Positions 62,335-64,000 of a stretch of DNA of 64,000 nucleotides are shown one piece after another. Made by a program: the position numbers and the translations under genes. Every line of letters begins with the position of its first letter. Position 1 is the stretch's first letter. The DNA is from Neotamlana nanhaiensis (GTDB lineage: Bacteria > Bacteroidota > Bacteroidia > Flavobacteriales > Flavobacteriaceae), in contig NZ_JTDV01000001.1 in NCBI RefSeq assembly GCF_000943555.1, forward strand, positions 744,001 through 808,000. Direction: 5' to 3'. Below the pieces are notes generated by a model that saw only the letters and a program-made list of their open reading frames with translations, was not told the DNA's origin and did no database searches.

Positions 62335-63414
62335 TTATGATTGTATTTTAAAAATAAAACCTGAAGCTGTTTCATATTTTCCGCCTTGCGATGCAGTAAA
62401 TAAATAGGTTGGCTTACCTTTTTGAAACAAAAGCTGCGGACGTTCTGCTCGTCCATATCGCTTTAAATGTTTTGGTGCTGGTGGTTGTTTTATATATTTA
62501 TCGATTTGTTGATAGCCAATTTCGGGTTCTGTCCAATGTTTACCATCCTGAGATTCCATGTATAACCCTACATCAATGCCAAATACACCTAAATCTCTTG
62601 CCAACATTTTAAATTTACCATTTTCATACCATACAAAAGCATCTTCACATTGCTGGTTATTTCCCATGTTATGATAATCAATAACTGGGTTACCATTATA
62701 TTTTTTATAAGGGCCAAAAAGCGATTTAGATATGGCTAAACCATACTTTCTATTACCTCTAATTTTAAATTTTGGATTTACATAGCCATCAGTATCAAAC
62801 GATTTATAGTACATCCAATAGTCGCCATTAGGATGTTTTAAAAACGACGGATTGGTTGTACAATGCTCGTCCCAAGCACCTTCTTCTCCTGGTTGTAACA
62901 AAGGTTCTTCAGGGCGTTCCCAAGGCCCGAATAATGAATTTGAAACCGCCAAACCAATGCGCTGTGTGTTTAATTTGCCATTAGAATTTCCCATAAAAAA
63001 AAGGGCATATTTACCATCTACGTAATGTATACTTGGGTTATGACAAGTGGTTGCATCCCAATATCCGGTGCCTCGTGGTTCTAAAACAGTACTTACATAT
63101 TCATATGGACCTTCTGGTTTATTAGCAACTGCATGCGCAATTTCAGATGCGTGCGTCCATCCACTCATGCCTTTTGCTTTAGGCCAGCGCGAAAAAAACA
63201 CATGAATTTTGCCATCGGGTCCTGCAATTGGGCTGTTACACCACACATAATAATCTTCAAACTCCAGAGCTCTACCTACTGGTGATAACCGTTTTTCAAA
63301 ATCGGAAAGTTTTGGATTGTTAGCCTCTAATGACCATATTGACCCTGCATGTATTGGTAAACTGGCTGCTATTGATGCTAACAATGTTGTTGAAATAAAA
63401 TCTTTTCTTTTCAT
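62335..63414 (-). CDS. Five-bladed beta-propeller glycoside hydrolase (GH43/GH117-like)
   Basis: A 359-residue protein with a basic N-terminus and hydrophobic segment (MKRKDFISTTLLASIAASL), probably a signal peptide. The body repeats the propeller pattern NSPIAGPDGKIHVFFSRWP, YWDATTCHNPSIHYVDGKYA, HCTTNPSFLKHPNGDYWMYY and NQQCEDAFVWYENGKFKML, with the acidic positions typical of GH43-related clans. I cannot place it in a numbered family with certainty. It sits 3 bases after the DUF4450-like gene and 29 bases before the GH65-like gene, so the three are probably one operon acting on one substrate. Confidence 0.75.
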   Translation of the reverse strand: MKRKDFISTTLLASIAASLPIHAGSIWSLEANNPKLSDFEKRLSPVGRALEFEDYYVWCNSPIAGPDGKIHVFFSRWPKAKGMSGWTHASEIAHAVANKPEGPYEYVSTVLEPRGTGYWDATTCHNPSIHYVDGKYALFFMGNSNGKLNTQRIGLAVSNSLFGPWERPEEPLLQPGEEGAWDEHCTTNPSFLKHPNGDYWMYYKSFDTDGYVNPKFKIRGNRKYGLAISKSLFGPYKKYNGNPVIDYHNMGNNQQCEDAFVWYENGKFKMLARDLGVFGIDVGLYMESQDGKHWTEPEIGYQQIDKYIKQPPAPKHLKRYGRAERPQLLFQKGKPTYLFTASQGGKYETASGFIFKIQS

Positions 63415-63417
63415 TTT

Positions 63418-64000
63418 TTATCTTAATAAGGTTGCACTCATTACCCCAATTACAACATCGTTTGCCACTGCTTTTATTGTTAAACTTTGTAATGTTTTGT
63501 TTGGGTTTAATGGTAAATCTAAAAGTGTTGCTGCACCGCCATCTACTCCATAGTTACTGAAACCTTTTATAGGTGTGAAATCTTTGAAATCTCTGGTAAT
63601 TTGTCCTGTTTTTAAATATACTCGGGGTGGTTTTGGCGCATTAGTGGTAAAAGCTAAACCATCAACAAAATAATCTTGCTCAATAGGCCACCAATTTTCG
63701 GGGTTTTTAAGTTGAAGAGTTTCAGTACTACCATCGCTATAAGTGACTATAATTTCACCATTTACAAACCGACTTTGCATTGGGTTTGTGGTTCCAGCCA
63801 TCATAAAATAAGCGTGTGACGCCTGTCCTGAAATTGGTATTTCCAAAGATTTAGGAAAATTATCCCACATACTTACAAAAGCTATATTTTGTTTCTGCGG
63901 ATTTGAAGGTGTTTTAAATGGTATGTTTTGCGGACTTACAATAGTATTTTTTTCTCCTGCTAATTTGCGCAAGCCTGAATCGTCCATTTTTGGTTTTACG
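63418..64000 (-). CDS. DUF4450-like protein, C-terminal part (cut by window edge)
   Basis: The frame is open at the window edge and ends at 63418, so about 194 C-terminal residues are visible. They include NIAFVSMWDNFPKSLEIPIS, SHAYFMMAGTTNPMQSR, NPENWWPIEQDYFVDG and a final LDLPLNPNKTLQSLTIKAV. These match, from memory, the C-terminal domain of large Bacteroidetes secreted proteins annotated DUF4450, which have an (alpha/alpha)6-type core and are probable glycoside hydrolases. The name is a recollection of family features rather than a search result. It is the upstream member of the three-gene hydrolase run. Confidence 0.6.
   Translation of the reverse strand, partial: VKPKMDDSGLRKLAGEKNTIVSPQNIPFKTPSNPQKQNIAFVSMWDNFPKSLEIPISGQASHAYFMMAGTTNPMQSRFVNGEIIVTYSDGSTETLQLKNPENWWPIEQDYFVDGLAFTTNAPKPPRVYLKTGQITRDFKDFTPIKGFSNYGVDGGAATLLDLPLNPNKTLQSLTIKAVANDVVIGVMSATLLR

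Overview
The window is low-GC DNA from a Bacteroidetes bacterium, most likely a marine or plant-associated member of the Flavobacteriaceae. Evidence for this is the SusC/SusD pair, two one-protein hybrid two-component regulators (HTCS), a type IX secretion tail on a secreted hydrolase, promoters of the TTTG-N18/20-TAnnTTTG type, and IS3-like remnants. Most of the window is one large carbohydrate island. It holds a nearly complete polysaccharide utilization locus (PUL) for a glucuronic-acid-containing glycan, a second and partly decayed PUL for alpha-linked N-acetylglucosamine, and the edge of a third hydrolase cluster.

Layout. 1-6124 (minus): a secreted GH-A-like hydrolase, a mannonate/fructuronate reductase of the SDR family, mannonate dehydratase UxuA, and a GH115 alpha-glucuronidase cut by the window edge. 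6.2-7.1 kb: no gene, only a decayed IS3-type element. 7.1-9.5 kb (minus): FucP-like sugar transporter and a GH43 lipoprotein. 9.6-13.6 kb: HTCS regulator 1. 13.7-31.0 kb (minus): the main PUL operon susC-susD-GH92-GH28-GH2-GH92-GH115. 31.3-35.0 kb (plus, divergent from susC): a second UxuA, myo-inositol oxygenase and a sodium:solute symporter, ended by a strong terminator. 35.1-39.3 kb: a disturbed zone with an orphan lipoprotein, a thioredoxin-like lipoprotein, two related palindromic elements, an IS3 C-terminal remnant and a broken GH43 gene. 39.5-52.1 kb: HTCS regulator 2, a NagX-like membrane acetyltransferase, GH89 alpha-N-acetylglucosaminidase, a susC/susD deletion remnant, a second sodium symporter and a NagB-PIG-L fusion. 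52.4-54.8 kb: a broken HTH regulator, a broken tyrosine recombinase, and tRNA-Pro and tRNA-Ser. 54.9-60.0 kb: core-type genes (7TM-HD phosphodiesterase, thiolase, NlpC/P60 hydrolase, a broken FUSC membrane protein). 60.1-64 kb (minus): GH65-like hydrolase, a beta-propeller hydrolase, and the C-terminus of a DUF4450-like protein.

How the parts fit. GH115 enzymes release glucuronate. The SDR reductase and UxuA take fructuronate through mannonate to 2-keto-3-deoxygluconate; the uronate isomerase and KDG kinase/aldolase are not in the window. Myo-inositol oxygenase, next to a symporter and a second UxuA, would feed inositol into the same glucuronate route. GH92, GH2, GH28 and GH43 would strip mannose, galactose, uronic acid and pentose side groups. 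A direct-repeat motif, TCCAT-N16-TCCAT, sits in both divergent control regions at 31.07-31.20 kb. Weaker copies lie upstream of the FucP-like transporter and of the susC remnant, which suggests one regulator type controls all these units. The second PUL has lost its SusC/SusD pair but keeps an intact GH89, symporter and NagB, so it may depend on the first PUL's transporter or on small substrates. The combination of alpha-GlcNAc, alpha-GlcA, mannose, galactose and inositol enzymes raises the speculative possibility of an inositol-linked glycan as substrate.
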